Positions 36,767 through 47,474 of a stretch of DNA of 64,000 bases are shown piece after piece. Within the stretch, counting starts at the first letter, position 1, and every line of letters begins with the position of its first letter. The position numbers and the translations under genes are program-made. The stretch comes from Penicillium oxalicum (taxonomy: Eukaryota; Ascomycota; Eurotiomycetes; Eurotiales; Aspergillaceae): contig NC_064650.1 of NCBI RefSeq assembly GCF_001723175.1, forward strand, positions 558,001 through 622,000, given 5' to 3'. The notes under the pieces were generated by a model, which saw nothing but the letters and a program-made list of their open reading frames with translations, was not told the origin of the DNA and ran no database searches.

Positions 36767-37609
36767 TCACCAGCATTGCTCCTCCCAAATCCCCTCCGCT
36801 ACCATCTTCAATTGTTCCTGTGAGATCTCCAAATCTCTCTCCCGTGGACAGGATGCTGCACGGAGGAACAAACTCTCAAACGAAATGACTAGAGCATCAC
36901 TGACATACGTCTGACCTCCTCGCTTGGTGACCCAAATAACTTGAGAGCGATGTATGCGGTCATTTTGAATCTCCCACTTCTCAACCCGAATCTCTGGTTT
37001 TGAACGACCAATTCGGAGTGTCAAGCATACGTTTGCCTTTCCATTGTCAGGATCCAGCCAGAACCGAACATCGGAGTTCAGCTTGGATTCATTTTCAGTG
37101 TACGCCACTTCGAGTGTGACAGTTCGTGGGCTTGGCCTCCCACGAGGACCCCTTTTTGGACCCCAACTAAAATCTGCTGCTTTCCCCCTGAATTCGCCTT
37201 GACATTTCACATTGGCATAGCCCTTCAGGGAGGAAGACAAGCCTATGAGTTGTACGGCGTGCATGATCATGTCGTGCATAAGAACAGGAGCCACGCCATG
37301 TGGAACTGAGGTCATTTTGACCAAGAAGAGTTGTTCTTTGGTGTCGAACGAAGAAAGATATTTTGCGACCGGAGAGGAATCCTCGTTTTGAAAAAGTGTC
37401 TGAATGGTCTCTTTGCTTGCACGGAAGAGGATAAATTCGCTTGCGTCGGACGAGGCTTGGGAACGATCGAATTCAGACTTGAGTATGTCGAAGAATTGCG
37501 ATTCTCCATGGTAAGTGTATCGCTTGATGGAGGGTGGCAGCTCCTCGAGGAAGCTGTCACCAAGGTTGACATTGCAACTACTTTGTGGTAGTTTCGGCGC
37601 TCCGTTCAT
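36767..37609 (-). CDS. Orphan protein, PD-(D/E)XK/Uma2-like region
   Basis: A single exon of 843 nt giving 280 residues from the ATG at 37609. The frame stays open upstream to a TTG at 37666, so a 5' exon could exist. I do not recognise a named family. The central part reads GKAADFSWGP, then RTVTLEVAYTE, then a Lys some residues on (ESKL), and later VCLTLRIGRSKPEIRVEKWE. An Asp after small residues, a strand ending in LEV, and a downstream Lys are the layout of Uma2/PD-(D/E)XK folds, and uncharacterised fungal proteins share the EVAYTESESKL / IEKWE pattern. Nuclease activity is not shown by this. There is no signal peptide. The flanks are gene-poor, and it faces away from pfa5. Confidence 0.6.
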   Translation of the reverse strand: MNGAPKLPQSSCNVNLGDSFLEELPPSIKRYTYHGESQFFDILKSEFDRSQASSDASEFILFRASKETIQTLFQNEDSSPVAKYLSSFDTKEQLFLVKMTSVPHGVAPVLMHDMIMHAVQLIGLSSSLKGYANVKCQGEFRGKAADFSWGPKRGPRGRPSPRTVTLEVAYTENESKLNSDVRFWLDPDNGKANVCLTLRIGRSKPEIRVEKWEIQNDRIHRSQVIWVTKRGGQTYVSDALVISFESLFLRAASCPRERDLEISQEQLKMVAEGIWEEQCW

Positions 37610-38417
37610 ACTGAGATCGAAAAGAACACGATGGAAATCAACTGGTACATCTGAGAAAGCCAGCAAGATCCCCTGTTCAAATCAAGGCTTACGAACGCTA
37701 CGTAAGTGGAAACGATGGGAGTGACTGTTTCCCTGCGGCAATTTTCCTTTGGCTTTGGGCAAGTTGACTGCAGAGTATTGAGGCTCAAAACTACTTACCC
37801 ATCTTACGGTGGTGTAGAAGGCATTAGAGATAGTTGTTTACTTCATGATGACGACTTCAACAATTTGCGAGCGGCTACGACTCTGAGTGCCTTCGTTGAG
37901 TCGCGGCAGTGTTGTCAATCTGTCATCTTCGTGTCCGAGAAGAGTTTATTGATGAAAATAAAGGTCTAAAATGGCTCCAAGCTCCAAAAAACCACCAATT
38001 GTCAGGGCTCTGATGGTCGAACGTCTGATAGATCCTCTTCTCGAAAGTCACGCCCACCTTTAAATTCAATATCTTGTACCCAGAACTTCCACTCCTTACT
38101 GACCCAAGTCCCTCTGAACACAACTTTGACGTGATTTACCCGGCTAAGTTTCGATCTCATTTTTTGCTTGAGCACATGATCTATACATCAGCGTCTTTTC
38201 TTGACCTTTGGCGTCCAATTTCAATTGACGCATTCTCATTTGTCGGCGGGTTCGCCCTCCGCAGGTGCAAGGCTAGGGCTGCCCCCGGGCAAGTTTATCT
38301 ACCCCGGATAGGTCGGGTATGCTCGGCCATTGGTGCCGCTGGAGGTCGGGCAACGGGCAACCTGAAATCGATATTGAGTTTACAATTTTATTGATTTCAT
38401 GATTTGGGTATGTTTTC

Positions 38418-38448
<31 letters not shown>

Positions 38449-38861
38449 GATTTTTCATCGTGAGGAACGATCGCGGATGTCCGACAGTCACGAATCCTCC
38501 CGGTTTCCAGACTGGTAAAACCAGTCTGCGGATGGCTCCAATTGATGTCCGTGCAGGGGCAACGGGGCCTCCCGTGATCACGTCGGGCGGTCGGGTTCAC
38601 TTCATGCGAGTTCGTTGGATCCAAACTGGTAGTGGAGCCTGGCCGTTGTTTGTTCCGCAAGGCTTTCCAAGCTTCCAAGTCGAAGCGGCTGGCACCCTGA
38701 CCTCATCAACCCCCCCTCCGCCCCGGATGTTTCTCTCTCTACACCTGTTCCCCTCGAGTCCCCAGTCGCATGCTATCGCGCTGCCTGGATCTCCTTCTTA
38801 TTGTTACGACTGTGCCTAAATGTATCGCTACAGTCACCTGACTGATTGACATTAAACCTTC
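37610..38861. other. Divergent intergenic with T29 tract
   Basis: 1.25 kb between the orphan gene start and the pfa5 start, which face outward. It holds a run of 29 T at 38420-38448. The open frame at 38460-38819 ends just before pfa5 and has no recognisable content. Confidence 0.5.
38420..38448. repeat. T29 homopolymer
   Basis: Twenty-nine consecutive T on the plus strand, about 415 bp upstream of pfa5. Such a tract could act as a nucleosome-excluding element, or be the A-tail scar of an inserted retrocopy read on the minus strand; I see no flanking element to support the latter. Confidence 0.85.
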
Positions 38862-40403
38862 ATGGCGACCGCCGCGCAAAAACGTGTCAACCTGGTGGTT
38901 TCACGGATCATCCCGCCCGTGCTCCTCGGTGCGGTCGTCTACGCTACTTACGCCCTTACGAAGACATTATGCAGTGAGTGCCTGGAACCTGGCAAGGATC
39001 TGAATTGCTTGGTTGCCTACGTCAAGGACTTGGTTCATTCATCGACGCTGACGAGTCCCGCCGATGTCAACAGTTGACTATCTCATCCACCCGCTACCTT
39101 CCTATCATCAACCTCCCCGTGTCGGCGCTGGCGCCGTCATCCTCAGCCTCTACTACCTCCTTTTAATATTCGTGGTTGTGACATACACCCGATTACTCTT
39201 TAATGTTCTCGTTAATCCTGGATACCTGCCCCTGGGCGCGGAGCGTGTACAAGCCGACGCGGAATCCGATCACAAGCGCGAGAAGCGTCGGAGCATCTCC
39301 CAAGCAAATGGAGCCGCAGAGAAGCCGAAGCGTGTAGGTGCGAATGCATCAGACGTGGATATTGAACAGGGAATTCACCATCAAGCGGGAGGGAAAGCGT
39401 TTGAGCTGGATCCCTTGGGCCTGGAGAGCTTCTATACGAAAGATATCTTTGTTTGCCAGGAAGACGGTCGACCGGCATACTGCTCCACATGCTGTCAATT
39501 CAAGACCGACCGAGCGCATCACTGTCGAGAGGTGGACCGATGCGTGCGCAAGATGGACCATTTCTGCCCCTGGTAAGTCTAGACCTTCAGGACGTTTTCG
39601 ACGACTTTGATGTGTGTCGCAACCCTAACATGAGCACAGGGTGGGAGGTGTCGTCTCCGAGACATCGTTCAAATTCTTCATCCAATTTGTCGTGTACACT
39701 GCGGTCTTTTGCGTCTTTGTCTTGATCGTCTGCGCATATTTTACTGCGGAAATCCGTCGTGACGTTAGTGACCACTGGAGAAATGCCATGACAGACTTTA
39801 TTTTACTGACATTGAGAAAGACTGGAGGTGCCAATGCTCACTGGGCCGTCTGTCTTGGATTGTAAGAACTCGGGCGTTGCTGCCTTTTTTCTGTACATCA
39901 GAAATGGAATCGCTAATACTGGACATAGGAGCGGCCTTTTCTTCTTCTTTTCCGGGGGAATGTCCCTCAGTTCCGTGCAATTGGCCATGTGGAACCTCAC
40001 CACCATTGAGAATCTCAACCGCAACTCCGCCGTCTGGACACTCGCCATTCGAGTGCCCGACCACCTATTAGAGCGCCTCTGGTCAGGCGACTCGTCCTGG
40101 GCACCGACCTTTCGCACGGTGTCATATCCTCTTCGTCCACCCACCACACCCTCTGAGCGCCACACGTCCGATTCTTCGACTGAGGAGCGTCACGTCTTTG
40201 CCATCCTCCACACCCAGCCGGGCGAAAATCCCTTTGATCTTGGCAGCAGCTTGAAGAACATGCAACAGGTCATGGGATATAGCCTGATTGACTGGCTTCT
40301 CCCATTGAAACACAGCCCCTGTGCGAATCACTCTAGCCCAGAGAGCGCTTTCGCGCTGGGCCCGGTGGTCACTCGTCTCAAACAGGAAGCTGGGCTGTCC
40401 TAA
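38862..40403 (+). CDS. pfa5: Pfa5-type palmitoyltransferase (DHFC variant)
   Basis: Five exons, join(38862..38973, 39074..39572, 39640..39763, 39821..39861, 39929..40403), 1,251 nt giving 416 residues. It is a membrane protein S-acyltransferase. The N-terminus begins [10 protein letters not shown] and holds a first membrane span ([18 protein letters not shown]), followed by a second (about 60-85, [16 protein letters not shown]). The cysteine-rich domain runs from [18 protein letters not shown] to the catalytic motif, which is DHFC at 199-202 instead of DHHC, then PWVGG. This matches the Pfa5 orthologues as I know them. Two more spans follow ([32 protein letters not shown]) and a soluble tail. 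Intron 3 (57 bp) has an AAG acceptor and stays open in frame; removing it restores the family spacing [11 protein letters not shown]. Confidence 0.94.
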
Positions 40404-41912
40404 GCCTCGGATGCGGGAAATCAGTAGATCCGCCTCGTGGCCCCCAAATTGTAAATTGACGCCAAGCATATGCGTTGCATTACACATAAGACCTAATTAT
40501 ATGTGCTACCAGAAATAGCACTGCTGTTATTTGTTGTCTCCTTATTCTTTCATTTTTCTTCGCTCGATTTCTCCCTTGTTCTCTGCTCAGAAGACAAGGG
40601 CCAATGAAGAAATCCTCTGGTATTCTTTTTCTATTTCTGAAACAACAATCGTGACTTACAGTAACCACTTACGCTCACGCAGCCTTGGCAACGTAGAAAG
40701 ACAACCGCCAACATCAATGGTTCATCTACTTGTGAACCATTTCTGGAATCATGTAAACCCGACCTGTTCGAGATCACAGGCCACATACCTTGCCACGGAT
40801 CAATCTTCCAAGCCCAGAGGGATAAGATGACTGCTTGCTCCAGTCTATTCGAAACCTGGAAATTATTCCAGTCCGCCACCCCCAAAGCATGAAATAAGGA
40901 TTGATCCATCTATTTTTATGGTATACACGGATATCCAGATGAGACCGTCAGCGGTCCAAAACTACCATCTGTTTTGAACGTGTTCAAATAAGTAGGCATA
41001 CGGAAATGAGTATGTACCTACAATGAGAGCGAGATAATTTGAATTTTTGGAATAGTGAAAGGGGATAGCAAAGCGGACAATCCAAAAATAGAAATATAGG
41101 TCTGGCTTGGAGGCATTGAAAATGAAGCAAACAAGTTAGGGGTGTTGGTTTCAAAAGAAAAAATGATGGAGTCGCATATTTATCTTGATCTACCCGCGTA
41201 CTAGTAGGTTCTGCAGCTCCTGAGTTGTGAACGCAATGGGACGTGAGTTCTCCGAAGTGTCTACTCAATTTGGTAGGTCAAGCTAGCCTTCAGTGTCATA
41301 GTGTCAGGGCAGATTGAGTCACGATTTAAGAGGGACGGGAATGTAAATGGATAGGAGATAAAACAGGCGAAGTCTTTTAGGGATGATGGCCACCCATCTT
41401 CATATGATGAGTTCTCGAATTGATTTTGAGGAGATTTGGTGCCGATCCGGGGCTTGATAACTGTGAGGTCATGGGCTGAATCTGGACATGTGGTACTCTG
41501 CAACTGCAAGCTTCATCAGAGTACATCTGTAAAAGACCCATAGATGGGAGTGTCTTTGCAACTCTGATAGAACTATTTCTATCCCTACATCGAGGTCTTG
41601 GCTGAGCAACACCTGTCAGAAACACCGCCTCCTGGGTTGGCAAGTGTGCTTGAACTGTGAGAATTCCCGATAAATGTCAATTCGATACTCTTTGTTCATA
41701 GAGGAATATCAGTAGGAGAAACATATATTCATGTCCGAAAAGAGTGTGGGAGTTGTCTGTCTGTGTTGGTAGCTGTCGGTCATCTACATCTATTTTAAAT
41801 AATTGAGATCGAAGTTGTTCTCAATCTCTTCACCTCAACCATGTCCAATTCTGCTCGAGGAAAGAGGATATTGTAAAATTCACATAGCCGTTCAGAAAGG
41901 TCCCCCTCCTTG
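40404..41912. other. Intergenic, no gene seen
   Basis: 1.5 kb after pfa5. Short open frames on both strands are unrecognisable. AT-rich patches occur at 40500-40660 and 40910-41170. It presumably holds the pfa5 terminator. Confidence 0.45.
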
Positions 41913-44521
41913 TTAGTGATTCCTACAGAACAGGACGAGAGCGTTAGAGGAAGCATCAGGCGTAATGTCAAACACCCCTCCCTCATGGACTTGAGCCACT
42001 GTGTACAACTGTCGGGGATTTGAAACGGGGAAAGCCAGACTAGAAGCGGAATTTGTTTGATTCTGGAGATATATTTAACATGAGTGAGACTTGCCAGTGA
42101 GTTTGAAATTGGTATCATCGTGATTGGTGGCGATGAAACTGAGGGAAGGCGGTCGATGTGCAGGCCAGAAGTGTTCTTGTCAACCCTGTATCTACAGTAG
42201 ACTGGGCCTCACTCGGGGGACCTTATCTGAAAAGTTCAATGCAGGATTTGGAAATGAAAGTGCCGATCAGTTCCAGATCACGATGCTCAGGCTCCAGGGC
42301 CATACATAGAGAGTCCTCATGTGGATCGTCGTACGAGAATTGAAAGGACCACCACTGGTCCCACCACCTGAGTGAAGATCTGGGCGGGACTCAGGATTCA
42401 ACCAACCCCAATGAATACTGCGGGGATTAGTTGGGATACACCCTGGGACATTGTCTCTTTCTCTCGAGGAAGAACACGATCTTACCAGCACGCAGAGGTA
42501 GCATCTGCTTGTGGGTGTCACCGATGAGACACTTGAAAATGGACGAGCTTTCTTACCTGCCCTATCAGGCATCCGGTAGACTAAAACTCTGATTTTTTTT
42601 CACCTGGGCGAGCATATCGCGTACGAGGAGAGCCATACAAAATGAATCACGATGTTGTTGCAGTGGGTCTCTGCTTCAGACGGATTGGCCCTCCAGACCA
42701 CCAAATCATTGACGATAACATTACTATTTGTAAACGGTAGAATTGGAGCACAAAAAAAGCCATCATAAAGACACTGAAGGCCGGAGAGATTGTCACACAG
42801 GTATGGAGCTGAAAATCTTCATTTGAAACGGGATTTCCAGTCTGTTGAAATCAGTTGGATATTGCAGAATTGTGGAGCGCTGTCATTTTTCCTTTCTCAT
42901 TTATGCCGCACATTTGCATCTCCGATATGAGGCTGTGCCCGACTGACACTCGATTCCACAATACACCAGTGCACGCTTTCATTCCGACTCGTAGCACACC
43001 CGAACGTAAGTTGAACAAATTGTACTTCCAGGTCAAAATCTTCGACCTCCCCCCTTCCTGTAGAGGGAACCCGTAGACTGGCGAGGTGAATGGCTCAGGG
43101 GGCAGGTCCAGCAACCCATCCGTTTAGTGCATGGAGACTGCCCATCTCGATCGATTTGCCCGATTTATGGTGGATGGCGACGATACCAAGATGACCGGCC
43201 GAAGGAGCCCAAACTTCGCCACAGCGACGCCCACGAGGCGGGGCTTGAAATGTAATGATGGTAGACGAACGAATGGCCTTTATGAAACCCAGATTCGCTT
43301 GCGTGGCCCACATTTTCTGAAATTGTGCTTCTTGCACAATTCAACTACCCACTGTCTCCAGCCCAGGGTCGGATAACTCGCAACAAGACGCGTCGCAATT
43401 TGTTCACCACACTTCATGCAGGTTGATTAGGGCCACAAAGAGTCTCGGTGGATCCACTCGCCCACCTGCAGGACGCCATGTGCCCGAGAGCCGCAGCTGA
43501 CCGCCCAGGCACAAAGGCTGAGACGACGGAGATCATGTGGCAGGAGCAAACCGTCCATTGACGAATTGTAAAATGGTGTCAAGTTGTCGGACAGAAGGCC
43601 TCCTTAGCAATTCAGGGCCGAAGGGAGGAATGCCTGAAAGCTCACCCCTCGAACCGTGAGCTCGGTGACAGGAACCGGCATTCCAGAAGCCGTGACAAAA
43701 GGGCGGCCCGTGGTTTCAAGTGCGGCTCCAGACGTTCCAGAGAAATCGTATGTCTGGGTCATCAACAGAAAATATCCACCTTTGAGCATGAAAGGGACAC
43801 ACACTCTCGACCGTTCTTGCCTGTCAAATCTCCTGCATACACGTTCAGGTGCATGATCTGGCGGGAATGCACATCATTTCCGTTGGGCAGCTCAGCTTTG
43901 CGACCAACGTTAGGCGTCGAGTGCTGGAAAAAAAAAGGAAAGAAAGAGATCGGCAGCCATTGAGAATATCTTACTGGACAGCCACCAGATGAAATGGCTG
44001 GACTATTCCCCTCATTGAGATTGCTACAGAATCCAGGAACCGAAACCTCCGCAATAAAGGAGTCTTCGATACGACTGGTGGCCACTTTTCTCATTCGGCT
44101 CGGATCGCTGTTGGGAGTCCAAGCCTGACGGGAGGGTCCAATTCGACCCAAGCAGCACAAAGTAGACAGGGGCTTGCTGATCCCAGTCGTAAGTTTGAGC
44201 AGTCCTGTTCATTCTTCTAGAGGAGGAGAGGACCACTGCAAAGACCATGATCATCCGTGGCTCCAAAGCTTCGTCCCTGACCTCAAGTGATGTCTCACGT
44301 AGATTCCTCGGTGTTGGAAATGATCCAGAGTCCCCACTCGGAAGTCGGAGGTACAATACTCGCCTGGACGATGCTGTGGATGGTCTCCATCAGGTGGCGG
44401 CCTAAGTACCTGGTACCTGACTGGGCCTGTAAGAGATGCGAGAGAAAGAGGTACTGTGCCTTCCTCTGGTCGGACTGTGTCTCGGTCACAATCGCGACAA
44501 CCGTGTGGAGTCCACATGTGC
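41913..44521 (-). pseudogene. Possible decayed spliced gene, unidentified
   Basis: Several open segments on the minus strand read more like protein than the surroundings but lie in different frames. From 5': 44298-44521 (RKAQYLFLSHLL, SGTRYLGRHL), then 44030-44330 (EPRMIMVFAVVLSSS), then 43780-44130, which has a good intron at 43924-43974 (GTAAGA donor, long T tract, CCAG). This is followed by 43604-43800 (MLKGGYFLLMTQTYDFSG) and, near the 3' end, 41913-42062 (RQLYTVAQVHEGGVFDIT) ending at TAA. At 43794-43806 an extra two-base AC/GT unit would explain one frame change. I cannot name the family and could not connect all segments. Chance open frames remain a serious alternative. Confidence 0.25.
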
Positions 44522-45172
44522 GTCATCCCGCGATGAAATCCACTGCGCCCCAACGGTCTTTCTTTCGCTCGCTCAGGTCTCCTTCGTTACACTTTTTGAA
44601 CAAGCTTACTTATTCTGGTGCTCTGCTTTCTTTTCCCCTTTCCACCCGTGGTTCCTCGGACTGGCGGACATCACAGGCGGGAGGACCACTGTCGGATCTT
44701 CACCTGCTTTGAAATCCCCCTCGAGGTCCTCTGAAAACGCCCACCATTCTTCTGTGATTCTTCTTTCACCTCTCATCCACCCGGGTTGCCGCACCCTGCA
44801 TTCCTGCCACCGGTCCAGCCAGAAAGATTGGACACAAGGCTGCTGAAACTTAGCAGACAGCCTCATCTGCGGTCGAATCCAGACTACGGTGGGTTTTTTC
44901 CCTGTTGCCCTTTCTTTGATCGCTTCGGCCAGCGGCCATCATGGGAATCTTGTCTGACGCTTGCCCTGGAACGAGTTTCAGCGCACGCGCACGTACACAT
45001 CCACACCTTTTCTCTCCCCCCTCTTTTTTTTTCTTTCTCGCACGACATATAAGCTCCGCTCTCGATCATTCAGCCGACACTCCGACCGCACACTTTGCAT
45101 CCGGTGAAGCAATTCATCTTTTGTGGCAAATTTTGCGAGTGACACAACCTTGTGCTTGCTTCACCAGCTACA
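44522..45172. promoter_or_regulatory. Upstream region of the His/Arg-rich gene
   Basis: 650 bp rich in pyrimidine on the plus strand, especially CTCTCCCCCCTC followed by a T-run at about 45013-45036, and a TATAAG element at about 45048-45053. This is a plausible promoter and leader for the gene starting at 45173. Confidence 0.5.
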
Positions 45173-47474
45173 ATGGGATTTGCGAGTCATCTTCGTGCTC
45201 TGTCGCCAACGAGCGGACGTCATCACCCAGGTGGTGCACGGGCTTCCACCGGTATGGTTCATCTGAACTCGAGTTATGAGGGATATGATGGCGCTCGAAG
45301 TCGCCATGACTACGATGACTACCACTACCCCTCGGATGTCGGGTACAGTGGCAGCTATCGACACGAGCCTCGTCACCGGGCAACGATTGATGTTCAGCCC
45401 GTGTCGTCACAAAAATTTACCGGAGCGGGACACTCCACCAAGAAGCGGACCGAATATGCCATTCAGCCTCACACTCGACACCGAAGTCACACGGCCTCCG
45501 GCACAGATCTCTTATACCACACGCCCGCTCGATTGACTGTCCCGTCATCTTTGTCAAGTTATGTTCGCTCAGGAGACCACGGCACAAGCAGTAACCGCTC
45601 TTTGAGCCCTCTTCCGCCTTCGGTGGATTCGCATCGCCATGGAATGTCCGGACTCGCGTCGTCTCGACATGGCAAAGGACATCGCCGGGTGTACAGCACC
45701 GACTACGTGAGTGATGCCGGTCAATTCCCTGGACGGAATCATGACAGCCATCACACCGGTACGCGTCACACGGCACACCGAGCGTCTCCCTCCACGAGAC
45801 GGCACCGGCACGTCGCATCCGGAGGACTGAGGAAATCCTACAACATCGACGACGACAATGCCTACTCTTACACGGGTCCCGGCGAAGAGGCCCGCCGGGA
45901 TTTGTCGGGTGATTACTCCATCGTCCGCACACATCGTCGGCGGGGCCGCACATCTTTGGACCGACCAGTGAGTGTCAATCTCGACGATGGCCACCATCAA
46001 TGGCAGACACGCGGCAAAGAGCATCGTGCTCGAGGACCGCCCCCCACCTCTCGAGGACTGGCCAGAATTGACCGTGAGCGCCGTCCGCGGAGCTCCAGCC
46101 GAGGGTCTCACGGTGGCCGCGACGACTCAAAAACCAGGCCCTTCCCCGGCCACGAGCGAGCCTTGGTGGCAATGCCACACGAATCCGAAGATGACTACTA
46201 CAGCGATGTTCACCGACGGCCACGGCGCCATCGGTCCCATCGACAGGCAGAGGGCAATGTGTCACGATCCCATTATGACGGTGGTGATCGGGCTTTGACG
46301 CTGGCTGCTGGTGCTCTTGGCACAGCTGCCCTCGGTGGTGGCTATTCCGATGTTTCCGACCGTGAGCAGCGGCGGCATCACAGCAGACACCGGCATCGAC
46401 GCTCCGAGGTTCCGCGAGATTATGATGATGATTCTCCTCGCACGTCTGCAAGAGACCTCGCAGAGGGTGATGTGTCTCCTTCAGGCCGTCACAGACAACT
46501 GTATCTCGAACCCAGAAACGATGATGCGCATCGCAGGCGAAGACATTCGAGGCGGCGCAGCCATCGACGCTCAGACAGTGACCTTGAAATTGACACGGAT
46601 GATGAAGACCTTTACAAGTACCGGCGGGAGCCCGCTGCGCCACCGCGAACCCGACACAGCAGCACAGATACAAGCAATACTGATGATGCCCCCGCCAGAC
46701 GTGCTTCGCGGGAGCGATCATCCGACCGCTCCCGTTCACGTCAGGCACGCGAGAAACGGGGTCTCAACGATTCACAAAGCCCGCTGTCTTCAGGTTCCCG
46801 AGATGAGCCACCAAAGATGCTCACGGTCGAGCCACCCGTTGTCAAGGAGCCAGAGCCAGCCCCTGTGAAGGGTATTCTCAAGACACCTAAAAAAGCGTTC
46901 CCTGAAGAGCCGAATCCGATTCGTGAAGGCGTTGCCCCATTAAAGGATGCAAACAAGAATGGCATTCCGCCCACGGCCCGTTGGACAAAGATTGACCGGC
47001 GATTGGTCAACCCTGCGGCGTTGGAGGCCGGCAACGAGCGATTTGAAGAGAGACCAGAATTTGTGATCGTACTTCGGGTCTTGACCAAAGAAGAGATCCA
47101 GGTCTATGCAGTCAAGACCCAGGAGATTCGAGGTAAGCTCAAGCTGATCAAAGACCAGCTTCTAGACAAGGCGTATTCCATGCGGCGGATTGACTAACAC
47201 CACGCTTCCAGATGCTCGCCGCGAAGAGTATGAGCGCGAAAGGCGCCAGCGTCGAGAGGAAGACAGACCCAGCGGCCGCCATGACGAAAGCAGTTCCACC
47301 GACGATGAAGATGACAGCTGGGATGAGCCCCGGAGGATCGAAGCAGCACCAGCCCCTGCGGTGACTCCCAGCGCAAATTCGTCTTTGCCCCTGCGCTCGC
47401 GACCTGCAAGCCACTCGCCACCGCTACCTGAACGCCCGAGTGCAAGCCAAGTCGACCAACTTTTGTCTGTATAG
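45173..47474 (+). CDS. His/Arg/Ser-rich protein with DUF8035-type C-terminus
   Basis: Two exons, join(45173..47132, 47212..47474), 2,223 nt giving 740 residues. The start is MGFASHLRALSP. Most of the chain is disordered and rich in His, Arg, Ser, Asp and Tyr, with many RHR, RRH and DYDDD-type stretches, one small hydrophobic patch (LTLAAGALGTAALGGG near 380) and an SR-like segment near 520. The only folded-looking part is at about 598-656: ARWTKIDRRLVNPAALEAG followed by RFEERPEFVIVLRVLTKEE. This matches the uncharacterised fungal module I know as DUF8035. The 79-bp intron has a GTAAGC donor, CTAAC branch and CCAG acceptor right after QEIR. A charged helix and a Pro-rich end follow. Function is unknown; the basic composition suggests nuclear or RNA-associated behaviour, by inference only. 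Confidence 0.85.
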
